From Ministeria vibrans ATCC 50519 (taxonomy: Eukaryota > Opisthokonta > Filasterea), in NCBI GenBank assembly GCA_943704425.1, contig CALSCP010000572.1:12601-76600 (forward strand): a DNA stretch of 64,000 bases. The letters run 5' to 3'. Under the pieces are notes generated by a model, which was not told where the DNA came from, ran no database searches, and was given only the letters and a program-made list of their open reading frames with translations. Of the stretch, positions 17,401 to 29,461 are shown piece by piece; within the stretch, counting starts at the first letter, position 1; each line of letters begins with the position of its first letter. Position numbers and translations under genes: made by a program.

Positions 17401-20400
17401 GCGACGGACGAGTCGTTCCGCGACCCAACGAATCTGGCGGTGAAGGTGCAGAAGCACGATGTGTTCAATGCAGAGGTTGGTGCGAATCGATCGCGCATTG
17501 ATGGCGTGAAAAGCACAGGCCAGGCATTGGTGAACGCCGAGCACTATGCGAGCGACGACGTGTCGGCGCGCATGGACCAGGTGGCGCTGAACTACGAGAT
17601 GCTTGTGGGAGAGAGCGACAAAAAGAGCCAGGGACTGCGGGAGGCGACGGAGGCGCAGCAGTTCTTCCGCGATGTGGCGGATGTTGAGTCGTGGGCCAAG
17701 GAGGTGATGGTGCCGCTGTCGGTGGACGACTTTGGCAGTGATCTGACGGCGACGCAAGACATGCTGAAGAAGCAGCAAGTGGCGGAGGCGGACATTGTGG
17801 CGCACAGCGAGCCTGTGGCTGCGCTGAGTGGACAGGGTGCCGGGTATGTGAGTGGGGGCAACTTTGACAAGGAGACGATAGAGGAGAAGCGCAAGGGGCT
17901 GGAGAAGACGTATGGAGCGGTGAAGCAGGCGGCGGCGGAGCGTCGGGAGGCGCTGGAGAACGCGGAGAAGCTGCACCAGTTTAATCGGGAGGCGGGCGAG
18001 GTGGAGTCGTGGATTGCGGAGAAGGAGGCGATTGCGACCGCGGCGGCGGACACGTCGGACATCGAGAAGGTGGAGGCGCTGCAGAAGAAGTTTGACAGCC
18101 TGCAGAATGACCTGGGTGCGAATGAGGATCGCGTGAAGGCTGTGGTGGCGCTTGCCGAGGAGCGTGTGAGCGAGGGTCACCCGCATAGCGATGCGATGGT
18201 ACAACGTGCAGGTGCATTGGAGGGTCATTTTGAGAAGCTGAAGGAGGCCGCCAACGATAAGCGATCGCAGTTTGCCGACTGTCGTGATGTACTCTTGCTT
18301 GAGCGTGACGCCGACGAAACTGTGCAGCGCATTGGCGACAAGATGTTGACCATGGAATCGGGCGAGTACGGCACGGACGTGGACAGCGTGGAAGCGTTGC
18401 GTCGCAAACACGACGACGACGAGCGTGATGTCGCTGCCATTCGTGAGAAAGTCAGCAAGTTGGAAGAGTCAGCACAGACTCTCGCTGCTGCCAAGCCTGA
18501 CTTTGCAGACTCAATCAATGCGCAGCACGACGATGCTGCGGCGGCTCTGGCCAAGTTGCAGGCAGCGTCGGCGGCGCGTCGCAAGCGTCTTGATGACACC
18601 CTTGCGTCCGAGCGCTGGTTCCGTGACCAGCGTCACACGATGGGCACGGTGCAAGATACCCAGACGCTCGTGTCGTCCGAGGAGCTTGCCGAGGACTTGT
18701 CTTCGGCGGAGGCAATGCTTGAGAAGCACAGCGAGCACAAGTCGACGATGGATGCTGTGTCGGTGAGTGTCAAGGACGTTGTGGCGCAAGGGCAGGCGTT
18801 GATTGCGGCGGAGCACTTTGCGCGCGATCGCATTGACGAGGGCATCGAGGAGCTTGTCGACGGCGAGAAGCAGATGCAGCAGTTGTGGCAGGATCGCCAG
18901 CGGGTGTTGGAGCAGTGTCGCGAGTTGCACACGTTCCAGCGCGATGGGCTTGCACTGGAAAACTGGATGGGGAGTGCGGAGACGTTCCTGTCGAATGCGG
19001 ATGTAGGCGAGTCGTATGCGGGCGTGGAGTTGCTGATGAAGAAGTACGACGAGTTTGTGAAGACGATGCCTGTGCACGAGGGGAAGCTGCAGGGTGTGGA
19101 GGAGCATGGGGCGCGTCTGGTGTCGTGTGAGGGCGGCCACTATGCAAGTGAGCGGATCACGGAGCGACAGAGTGCGTTGCGTGGGCAGTGGCGTGCGCTG
19201 GAGCAGCTAAGCGAGTCGCGACGACAGCGTCTGGTGGACTCGATGCAGTTGCAGGCGTTCTTCCGGGATGCGACGGAGGCGGACGTGTGGGTGGCGGAGA
19301 AGATGAAGACGGCGACGGATGAGTCGTTCCGTNNNNNNNNNGACAGCGTCTGGTGGACTCGATGCAGTTGCAGGCGTTCTTCCGGGATGCGACGGAGGCG
19401 GACGTGTGGGTGGCGGAGAAGATGAAGACGGCGACGGATGAGTCGTTCCGTGATCCCACCAATCTGGTTGTGAAGGTGAAGCAGCACGAGGCCTTTGAAG
19501 CGGAGGTGTCGGCGAACAAGTCGCGCATTGACAACGTGAGCAAGGGTGGACAGGCGTTGGTGGATGTGGAGCACTATGCGACGGAGGAGGTACAGCAGCG
19601 CATGTCGCAAGTCGAAGCCAACTACGCGGAACTCGTGGAGGCGAGCAAGGTGAAAGCTCAAGTACTTCACGAAGCGACTGAAGCACAACAATTCTACCGC
19701 GATGTGGCGGACGTGTTGTCATGGACAAAGGAAGTGATGGTTCCGTTGACGACGGGTGAGTTTGGCAGTGATCTGACGGCGACGCAAGACATGCTGAAGA
19801 AGCAACAGGTGGCCGAGGTTGACATTGCCGCTCACAACGAGCCAGTCGCTGCGTTGTGTTCGCAAGGGGCAGCGTACGAGGATGCAGGCAACTTTGACCA
19901 AGTGTCGATTGAGGCGAAGCGCGAAGAGCTTGAGGAAGCTGTGATGGCTGTGAAGCGAGCTGCAGCAAACCGTCGTACGGGTCTTGAGAATGCAGAGAAG
20001 TTGCACCAGTTCAATCGTGAGGCGGCGGAAGTGGAGTCGTACCTGTCGGAGAAGGCTGCAATCGCACAGGCGGATGCAGACACCCAGGGCATCGACAAGG
20101 TGGAGATGCTGCAGAAGAAGTTTGACGACTTTCAAAACGACCTGGGCGCCAACGAGGACCGCGTGCAGGCGGTGGTGGCATTGGCACATCGTCGCGGCAA
20201 CGAGGGACATCCCGAGAGCGACGCCATGAAGAACCGGGCGGACGCGATTGTGAGCACGTTTGAAGAGCTGAAGGGGCTGGCTTTGACGAAGAAGGGATCG
20301 CTTTCCGACGACCGTGAGGTTCAGGTGTTTGACCGCGACGCGGACGACACCATCGCGCGCATCCAGGAGAAGCTGACGGCCGTGTCGAGTGATGACTATG

Positions 20401-23400
20401 GTACGGGCATTGAAAGTGTGGCTGCGTTGCAGCGAAAGCACGAGACGGACGAGCGTGAGATTGCCGCCATTGGCGAGAAGGTCAAGGCCATGGCAGCCCA
20501 GAATGCGGCATTGGCTGTGCAAGTGCCGTCAAAAGAAGAGTCGCTGCAGTTAAAACAAGATGAAGTGAACCAGCTCATGCAGGAGCTTGAGACACAAGCG
20601 GCGCAGCGCAAGCAGACACTCGCCGATTCGATGGATTTGCAACGCTTTTTGCGTGACTTCCGCGAGCAAAAATCGTGGTGTGCCGACATGACGGTGCGTG
20701 GCTCATCGAAGGAGCTGCCAGCGGATTTGACAGTGGCCGAGCGCGCTCTGCTGACGCACGGCGAGTTCAAGGGCGATGTTACTGCTGGCATTGCCAAGGT
20801 GGACTCAGTCATTGTCACGGGTGAAGGTCTGGTCCGTGCCGACCACTATGCTGCAGACGAGATCCAGCCGTGTATTGACGTGCTTCAGAGCGAACGCCAG
20901 GCTTTGTTGGATTTGTGGGACCAGCGCAACGCTCAGCTGACGCAATGCCGCGACCTGCACGCATTTAACCGAGAGATTGATCTTATTGGCGATTGGACTG
21001 CCAAGGCGGCGGTGTTCTTCAACAACGCCGATTTGGGGGACTCCATTACGGCCGTGGATAATCTCATCAAGAAGTACGACGAGTTTGTGAGCAAGATGCC
21101 TGCGCAAGATGTCAAGGTGAAGGCGCTGGAGGAGCACGCGGAGACACTAGTGGACGCGGGCCATTACGACAGTGAGGGTATCACTGAAACGGTGGACAAG
21201 ACGCTGGAAGACTGGGCGGCGTTGAAGGAGACGGCCAAGACGCGACAAGCGCAGCTGACGGACTCACTGAAGCTGCAGCAGTTTTACCGACAGGCGGCCG
21301 AGGCGGACGCGTGGGTGGCGGAGAAGATGAAGCCGGCGACGGACGAGTCGTTCCGCGACCCAACGAATCTGGCGGTGAAGGTGCAGAAGCACGATGTGTT
21401 CAATGCAGAGGTTGGTGCGAATCGATCGCGCATTGATGGCGTGAAAAGCACAGGCCAGGCATTGGTGAACGCCGAGCACTATGCGAGCGACGATGTGTCG
21501 GCGCGCATGGACCAGGTAGCGCTGAACTACGAGATGCTTGTGGGAGAGAGCGACAAAAAGAGCCAGGGACTGCGGGAGGCGACGGAGGCGCAGCAGTTCT
21601 TCCGCGATGTGGCGGATGTTGAGTCGTGGGCCAAGGAGGTGATGGTGCCGCTGTCGGTGGACGACTTTGGCAGTGATCTGACGGCGACGCAAGACATGCT
21701 GAAGAAGCAGCAAGTGGCGGAGGCGGACATTGTGGCGCACAGCGAGCCTGTGGCTGCGCTGAGTGGACAGGGTGCCGGGTATGTGAGTGGGGGCAACTTT
21801 GACAAGGAGACGATTGAGGAGAAGCGCAAGGGGCTGGAGAAGACGTATGGAGCGGTGAAGCAGGCGGCGGCGGAGCGTCGGAAGGCGCTGGAGAACGCGG
21901 AGAAGCTGCACCAGTTTAATCGGGAGGCGGGCGAGGTGGAGTCGTGGATTGCGGAGAAGGAGGCGATTGCGACCGCGGCGGCGGACACGTCGGACATCGA
22001 GAAGGTGGAGGCGCTGCAGAAGAAGTTTGACAGCCTGCAGAATGACCTGGGTGCGAATGAGGATCGCGTGAAGGCTGTGGTGGCGCTTGCCGAGGAGCGT
22101 GTGAGTGAGGGTCACCCGCATAGCGATGCGATGGTACAACGTGCAGGTGCATTGGAGGGTCATTTTGAGAAGCTCAAGGAGACCGCCAACGATAAGCGAT
22201 CGCAGTTTGCCGACTGTCGTGATGTACTCTTGCTTGAGCGTGACGCCGACGAAACTGTGCAGCGCATTGGCGACAAGATGTTGACCATGGAATCGGGCGA
22301 GTACGGCACGGACGTGGACAGCGTGGAAGCGTTGCGTCGCAAACACGATGACGACGAGCGTGATGTCGCTGCCATTCGTGAGAAAGTCAGCAAGTTGGAA
22401 GAGTCAGCACAGACTCTCGCTGCTGCCAAGCCTGACTTTGCAGACTCAATCAATGCGCAGCACGACGATGCTGCGGCGGCGCTGGCCAAGTTGCAGGCAG
22501 CGTCGGCGGCGCGTCGCAAGCGTCTTGATGACACCCTTGCGTCCGAGCGCTGGTTCCGTGACCAGCGTCACACGATGGGCACGGTGCAAGATACCCAGAC
22601 GCTCGTGTCGTCCGAGGAGCTTGCCGAGGACTTGTCTTCGGCGGAGGCGATGCTTGAGAAGCACAGCGAGCACAAGTCGACGATGGATGCTGTGTCGGTG
22701 AGTGTCAAGGACGTTGTGGCGCAAGGGCAGGCGTTGATTGCGGCGGAGCACTTTGCGCGCGATCGCATTGACGAGGGCATCGAGGAGCTTGTCGACGGCG
22801 AGAAGCAGATGCAGCAGTTGTGGCAGGATCGCCAGCGGGTGTTGGAGCAGTGTCGCGAGTTGCACACGTTCCAGCGCGATGGGCTTGCACTGGAAAACTG
22901 GATGGGGAGTGCGGAGACGTTCCTGTCGAATGCGGATGTAGGCGAGTCGTATGCGGGCGTGGAGTTGCTGATGAAGAAGTACGACGAGTTTGTGAAGACG
23001 ATGCCTGTGCACGAGGGGAAGCTGCAGGGTGTGGAGGAGCATGGGGCGCGTCTGGTGTCGTGTGAGGGCGGCCACTATGCAAGTGAGCGGATCACGGAGC
23101 GACAGAGTGCGTTGCGTGGGCAGTGGCGTGCGCTGGAGCAGCTAAGCGAGTCGCGACGACAGCGTCTGGTGGACTCGATGCAGTTGCAGGCGTTCTTCCG
23201 GGATGCGACGGAGGCGGACGTGTGGGTGGCGGAGAAGATGAAGACGGCGACGGACGAGTCGTTCCGCGACCCGAAGAACCTCGAGGCAAAGATGAGTGAC
23301 CACGATGTGTTTGAAGCGGAGGTGGCGGCACACAAAAGCAGCGTGGAGAAACTCGAGATGGCGGCGTCAGAAATCAAGGGTGACATTGTCGATTCGGCGG

Positions 23401-26400
23401 AGCGCGTGGATCCGCGTGTCAGTGCGACGCAAGCGGCGTACGCGTCGCTTGTGGAGGCGACTGACGTGCGTACCGAGCGCTTCAAGGACGCCAAGGCAGA
23501 GGCTGACCTGAAACGCAACGTTGAGGAGAGTCTGGTGTGGATTCAGCAAACGTCGTCGTTGCTGGCGGCCGCTGCGACCGGCAAAGATCTTGCGAGTGTG
23601 CAGAGTCAGCTGTCGGATCATGGGCTGTTTGAGGCGGATGTGTCGGCGCGTGGACAGGAAGTACAGGCACTGAGCGAGACGGCTTCGGCGCTCGTTAACA
23701 ATGGTCACTTTAACGCTGACAGTATTGCGGCTGCGTCGGCGAGACTTGGCGAGGAGTTTGCGGCGCTCGAGACAAAGTGTGCGGCGCATCGCGTGCACTT
23801 GACGGAGCGCGAACGTCTGTACTCATTCCTTATTGAGGCGGACGAAGTGGATGCGTGGGTGAGCGATCGCGAGACGGCACTGGCGGGTCTCGAGACGACC
23901 GCCAAGGACGTCGATGATCTGGAGCTGTTGCGCACTAAGCACAACGACTTTGCCAAGGACTTTAATGCGAATCAAGATCGCGTCGACTCGATTACCAAGC
24001 AGGCGCTTGAATTTGTCGAGGCGGCACATCCGGACGCTGATGAGGCGGTGGAGCGTCAAGATGCGGTGGTGCAACACGCATCGAAGTTGCGCGAGCATAT
24101 GTTCCGTCGTCGACAAGAGGTGGACGACGCCAACGAAATGCTGTCGTACCTGGCGGACGCCAACGAAGCGCACGGCCGTATTCGGGAGAAGGCCGGGGCG
24201 GTTGCTGTTGAGGATTTGGGCAAGGACATGAGTGGCGTGCAGATGCTGCAGCGTCGTCATGAGGTGGTCGAACGCGATTGCATCCCTATTGAATTCAAGC
24301 TGGATGTGATTGGCAAGGAGGCGGATCGACTGGCGGCTGCCTATCCCGAGCAGAAATCGGTGGTCGAGGCGAAGCGAGACGAGCTCACACGTGAGTGGGC
24401 CGAGCTTCAGACGCGTGTGACGTTGCGAGCGACCCGTCTTAACGACTCGCAGTCTCTTCAAATGTTGCTTAACGACTGTCGCGATGTGCAGCTGGTGCTT
24501 GAACAGCAGCAGCAGAGTCTCGCGGCGCAAATAGGCGAGCGTGCAAGCGACTTGTCGACGGCGCAGAGCCAGGTGTTGCGTCACGATGGCTTCAAGGGCG
24601 ACATGGAGGCGGGGCGCATTCAGATGGAGAGTGTGCAGGCGGCGGGCGATAAGCTCATTGGCGAGGGGCACTTTGCCAGCGACACCATTCGCGAGGCACT
24701 CGATGGACTTGTGGCGGCGCGCGCCAAGGCGGACGAACAGTGGATGGCGCGCAAGAGCGAGCTGGACGACGCACTGCGCGTGCAAGAGTACCTGCGCGAC
24801 GTGGACGCGCTGGACACGTATGCGGTGCGTACGCTGGGCCAGGTGGAGAGCGGTCGCTCGGCTTCAGTTGAAACCCTCTTTGACGTGAAGGCACTAGTGG
24901 AGCAACTTGACGAGCTTGAGAAGGGGGTGGGCGGCCAGGGACAGCGGTACGAGACGATTGTGGCGCGCGCGGGCGAGGTGGGAGAGCTCACGGGCAGTGA
25001 CGCGGCCGGCGTTGCCGAGAGCACCGTGACGCTACAAGAGCACTGGATCGCGTTGCAAGCGGCACTTGCGGAGCGACGCGCCGAACTTGCCGCGGCACAA
25101 AAGCTTCAGGAGGTGCTGCAAGACGAGAGCGAGTTTATTGCGTGGCTGCAGGAGCGTCTGCGTGTCGCGGTGGACGAGTCGTACCGCGACGTGGCGAACA
25201 GCAAGAAGAATCTACAGAGTCACAAGGTGTTTGCGGCCGAGGTGGCCTCGAGCGAGAATGAGAATACCGTCAAGAGTTTGGTGGCGCGTGCGGAGGGACT
25301 GAGCAAGTCGCGTACCGACGAGCTGCAGCAGTTGTGGAATCAGTTGCGTACGAAGACGACGGAGCGCGGACAGCGCTTGCAGGAGGCGGTGGATGAGTTG
25401 CAGTTCAATGGGAATGTGGACGACACGGAGGTGTGGTTCAATGAGATGCGCATTGTGCTGACAAGCGACGAGACAGACCTGGGTCAAAATCTTACGAGTG
25501 TCGAGCAACTGCTGACGAACCATCGGGCGCTGGCAGACACGGTCAAGGGTCACCGTGCGCGCGTGGATGGTCTCGTGGCGACCGCACAGGGACTGGTAGA
25601 CGCCGAACATTTTGATGCGGAAGCGATCGGGGTGAAGCGCGATGTGTTGCGAGACAACTATGGCAGTCTGGAGAAGCTTGTGGAACAACGCATGGAGAAG
25701 CTGGAACACTCGCAACGGCTGCAGGTGTTCCATCGTGACGCTGACGACGAGATTGCATGGCTTGCCGAGCGCCAGTCACTGGCCGAGGCGAACGACGTGG
25801 GACGCGACGCGAGTAGTGTCGAGACTCTACTGAAGCATATGTCGGCGCTGGAGGCGGAAGTGGCTGCGCGACGACCCGCTCTGGATGGGGTGATTGCGCG
25901 CGGACGTGAAGTGGGCGGCGACAGCGTTGCGACGGTGCAGATGCGCGTGGATGCACTCGAGGCGGCGTGGACGGCGCTTGAGACAGCGATGGGGGTGCGA
26001 CGAACTCAGCTGGGGGCTGCCGAGGCATTCCACCAGTGGAATGTCGAGATGGAGGAGCAGATGATTTGGATGCAAGAGCGCCGCGCGCCGCTGCAGAGTC
26101 AGGACTTTGGCCATACGGCGGCGGCCACCAAGTCGCTGCAGCAGCAGATGGACGCCATGGAGGAGGAGCTAAGTGCACAGGCGCAACGTGGAGCGGCTCT
26201 GGCGAAGCGCGGACGAGCGCTCGCCGAGGTGGGCGGCACACTGACACTGGAGGCGCAGCAGGAGCAAGTGGCGGCGCGTGTGACTGCCTTTGATAATGGC
26301 CTGGAGGAGATGGGAGCGTTGTCGTCGGAGCGACGACAGGCGCTGAAGGACACGGAGACGCTACATGCGTTTATGTCGCAGGCGGATGGCGTGGAGGCAT

Positions 26401-29042
26401 GGGTGCGCACACAGGAGCAGCGATTGCGCACGGCGGCCGTGGGCAAGAATCTACCGGACGTGCTTAAGCTGCTCAAGGAGCACGAGCGTCTGCAGGGCAA
26501 CGTGGAGGCATCGCGCGACCGACTAGTGTCGCTGGAGACGGAGCTGCGTGAGCTGGTGCAGCAACAACATCGCGACGTGGAGGTGATGGAGGCGCGGTAT
26601 GTGGCGGTCGAGGAGCTGTGGGATGGTATGCAGGTGGCGGCGGAGAACCGAGAGGACAAGTTGCACTCGGCGGAGACAGCCTTCCGCAAGCTGGACGAGA
26701 TGTGCCTGACGTTTGCCAAGAAGGCGTCTGCGTTTAACAGCTGGCTTGAGACGGCGGAGGAGGACCTCACGGAGCCGGTGCGCGTGAACAGCACCAAGGA
26801 GATTGATGCGCTGCAAGAGAACCTGCTCAAGTATCAGCAGGCGTTGCTGCCGTCCAAGGAGGACTTTGAGGAGCTGCAGGCGCTTGCGACGACTATTGAG
26901 GAAGTGGGAGGTGCGGGCGTAGTGAACAAGTTCTCGCCTGTGTCGATCACGCTGCTGAGCGACAAGTGGAACACGATTCTAACGTTGATGGAGACGCGCA
27001 TTACGCTGCTTGACGACGAGGCGGATCGCCAGGACGACAACGAGGAGCTGCGGACGTCGTTTGCAGACCGTGCGAATGCGTTTGCAGGGTGGGTGATGGA
27101 GACGCGTCTGTCGCTGACGGACTCGCAAGGGATGGAGGACCTTGAGAAGCAGCTGGCGGTGATTCGAAAGACGGCGTCGGAGATTGCGGCGCATCGGGCG
27201 GACCTGAGCGAGTGCGAGCGAGTCGGGGCGATGCTGGAGGAGGCGCAGGTGTTTGACAATGAGCACACGGAGCACACGCCGACGGGACTGGCGCAGCAGT
27301 ACGACCAGCTGGAGCAGCTTGTGAAGCGCATGGAGACCAATGTGCAGCAACAGATTGAGATTCGGGCGAGCAGTGGGGTGAGCGATGCGCAGCTGAAGGA
27401 GTACCGCGACACGTTTGCCTACTTTGACAAGAACAACTCGGGCTCGCTGTGCTATCCCGAGTTCAAGGCGTGTTTGCGGTCGCTTGGGTATGACTTCCCG
27501 ATGCTCAAGGAGGGCGAGCAGGATCCCGAGTTTGAGCGTATTCTGAGCTATGTTGATGTCGACGGCAGTGGCGAGGTCGGTCGCGAGGAGTTTGTTGCGT
27601 TTATGATTTCGCGCGAGACGGAGAATGCGGATCGGGCGGACGACGTGGTCGAGGCGTTTCGGTCGACGGTGGACGGTCGGCCGTACATCACCAAGGCGGA
27701 GCTGGAGCGGGCCCTGCCGGCCGAGCACGTGGAGTATTGCATCAAGCGCATGGATGCGTTCAGGAATGACGAAGGCTTTGCCATCAAGGGTCGCTACGAC
27801 TACACGATGTTTACGCGCGCCATGTTCCTCGAGGCGAAGACAGAGGCGATGCAGGTGCTTGAGGAGCAGATGCGGGCAGAGAGCGAGATTACGGAAAAGG
27901 ACGACAAGGAGGCGATTGAGAATGAGATGTCCATTTGGCAGGATGAGCTTGCGGCGATGCGTGCGTTGGAGGAGCAGCGGATGCGCGAGGATGCGGATGC
28001 GGCGGATGCGGCGCGGATGCAGTACGAGCAGGATGCGGATGCGGTGGAGGACGCGCTGCGTGCGGAGCAGGAGGCGAATCGCAAAGGGATGGTGGCGCGA
28101 CTGAGTGAGCTGACGCAGCAGGAGCAGGTCAAGTTGGGTGAGGTTGCGAGGGAGCGTGAACGTGAGGCGGCCGAGGCGCGACTGGCGGCGGTGCAGCGCG
28201 CGATGGAGGAGCGTGAGCGAGTAGTACGCGAGCAGGCGGTGCGCGAGGAGAGTGTGCGCGAGGAGGCGGCACGACGGGAGGCGGAGGAGCGCGCGACGCT
28301 GGTCAAGGGACTTGTGTCGGTGGTGTCGGGGGAGGAGGAGGCGGCGACACGCGTGAGCCAGAGCAAGGAGCGCAATGCGGCGACGATGGAGAAGTGTCGC
28401 GCTGAGGCGGAGGCGGAGTTGGAGCGCCAGGAGAAGCGACGGGCAGAAGCGCGCGAGCGGGCTAGTGCGGCTGCGGCGCGGATGCGTGAAGCGGAGGCGG
28501 AGCGTGCGCTCAAGGTGGAGGCCAAGGCGGCAGAGGCGCGTCGTGTCGAGGAGGAGCTGGAGGCGGCGGCGTTGAAGATCAAGGGTAGTGTGGTGGAGAA
28601 GCGGACGAGTGTGGAGACGCGTGTGCGACAGGAAGAGGAGCAATTGAGTGGGTGGGAGCGGGAGCGGGAGGCGCGCACGGAGGCGGAGCGACGAAAGAAG
28701 CAGGCGCAGAAGCGGGAGGAGGCGGAGCGTAAGGCCAAGGCGGAGGCGGAGACGAAGGCGCGTGTGGAGCAGACGCGACTGACGGCGGAGCGACGGGCGC
28801 GGGAGGAGGTGGAGCGGGAGGTAGCGGAGCGCAAGGCGAAGTTCCTTGCAGATAAGGAAGCGATGCAGGCGCAGGCCAAGGCAGACGCGGAGGAGCAGTT
28901 ACGAGAGAAGGAGGAGCGCAACCGGGTGAAGCGTGAGTCTGCGGAGCGCGCAGCCAAGGAGGAAGCGGCGCGCATTGCCCGCGAGCGCAAGGCTCTGGAG
29001 GAAGCCAAGGCCAGTGCGAAGCAGACGGCCCTTGCCAAGTAG
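8492..29042 (+). CDS. giant CH-CH / spectrin-repeat / EF-hand / coiled-coil protein
   Basis: Probable giant actin crosslinker or membrane-skeleton protein. Exons: 8492-8559, 9171-9210, 9266-9520, 9593-9814, 9978-10115, 10236-10400, 10494-10694, 10763-11032, then one exon from 11191 to the stop at 29042. Phases agree throughout. The N-terminus ([14 protein letters not shown]...) is a beta-spectrin-type actin-binding pair of CH domains, residues about 12-245. Roughly 50 spectrin repeats of about 106 residues follow. At 27400-27850 there is an alpha-actinin/alpha-spectrin-type EF-hand module with loops [12 protein letters not shown] and [12 protein letters not shown]. The last ~390 residues are Glu/Arg/Ala-rich charged helix, likely coiled coil. 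No PH or SH3 domain was seen. A 9-N gap at 19333-19341 breaks the frame; it sits between two identical 110-bp copies, and counting them once restores one frame and gives about 6,363 residues (~700 kDa). Intron 1 (611 bp) is the longest. Bearing both beta-spectrin-like CH and alpha-like EF ends on one chain resembles alpha-actinin expanded. Confidence 0.88.
11083..11139 (+). repeat. intronic CTATCACTTTGTTTC repeat
   Basis: The last intron of the giant spectrin-like gene (11033-11190) contains CTCTATCACTTTGTTTCTC followed by TTTATCATTTTTTTC and CTATCACTTTGTTTC, all in sense orientation. The motif recurs in introns of at least four other genes in the window. Confidence 0.7.
14836..18648 (+). repeat. 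spectrin superunit copy 1 (3,813 bp, 12 repeats)
   Basis: From GTGCAAGAC at 14836 the coding DNA is nearly identical to the block starting at 18649. The unit is 3,813 bp, or 1,271 codons, which is twelve 106-residue spectrin repeats less one residue. It has two near-identical blocks (about 14836-16510 and 16987-18648) separated by a clearly more diverged stretch (about 16511-16986). Confidence 0.85.
18649..22583 (+). repeat. spectrin superunit copy 2 (contains the N gap)
   Basis: Second copy of the superunit. Apparent length is 3,935 bp, which becomes 3,816 bp after removing the 119 bp introduced by the gap and duplicated flank. This is one codon longer than copy 1, and the extra codon lies in the diverged stretch (about 20441-20923). 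Outside that stretch the DNA differs from copy 1 at only scattered positions. Confidence 0.85.
19223..19451 (+). other. assembly gap flanked by the same 110 bp twice
   Basis: Nine N (19333-19341) separate 19223-19332 from an identical 110-bp copy at 19342-19451. The offset is 119 bp, which is not a multiple of three and shifts the reading frame from the left part to the right part. Treating the two copies as one restores a single open frame and the superunit length, so the gap looks like an unmerged contig overlap. Confidence 0.85.
22584..23270 (+). repeat. spectrin superunit copy 3 (partial)
   Basis: Third, truncated copy of the start of the superunit. It is near-identical to 18649 onward until the codons for FRDP at about 23265, after which the sequence ([17 protein letters not shown]) is unrelated to the other copies at DNA level. 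Confidence 0.85.
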
Positions 29043-29359
29043 TAGTCCTGAGAGTTACATTGACATACGATTGTGTGTGTGTGTGTGTGGCAGAGAGAGA
29101 GTCGACTGGGCCGCTGCAGCGCCCTGAGGAAGGTCGGGCGCGTGCACCTCGTTCGTTCGCCCAAACCTCCTTTCCTCTCCCTTGCGCCGTCTGTGAGTTG
29201 TTTTTTGAACCAGACCAACTGCATTTGCCTTGCCCGCCGCCCCCCCACAGTCTTCCTGCACTCCTCGTTCGCCTCCCATCCCTAGCAAGTCCTCCTTTGC
29301 AAAGTTTGACGAAATTCTCGACAGCCAACGGCGAATCCTCCTCAAACAGNNNNNNNNNN

Positions 29360-29391
<32 letters not shown>

Positions 29392-29461
29392 AGAGAGAGA
29401 GGAAGAGAGGGAGAGAGGGAGAGAGAGAGAGAGTATTTTTCTTTAATCAATGGTAATACAA
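29043..29461. other. intergenic region with N gap and poly(A) tract
   Basis: The region between two convergent genes contains a (GT)n tract near 29070, an N run of about ten at 29350-29359, then a run of about 31 A (29360-29390) and an (AG)n tract to about 29430. Just left of the gap (29283-29349) both strands are open and could encode part of an exon, but neither reading could be connected to any gene. Confidence 0.5.

Noticed and set aside
14836-23270. Regularly spaced near-identical DNA could suggest a satellite or mobile element array.
   Set aside because: The repeats are in frame, coding, a multiple of the spectrin-repeat length, and part of one continuous protein.
11431-28643. Many long minus-strand ORFs opposite the giant gene (for example 17212-18411, 21264-22346, 26979-28643).
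   Set aside because: They lie antisense to a confirmed repeat-coding exon whose codon bias keeps the opposite frames open. They recur with each spectrin superunit copy and are rich in Arg/His/Leu/Ser with no family resemblance.
29283-29349. Cyclophilin-like peptide on the minus strand next to the N gap.
   Set aside because: Only about 15 residues look similar, other cyclophilin motifs are absent nearby, and the other strand is equally open. Kept as a low-interest finding only.
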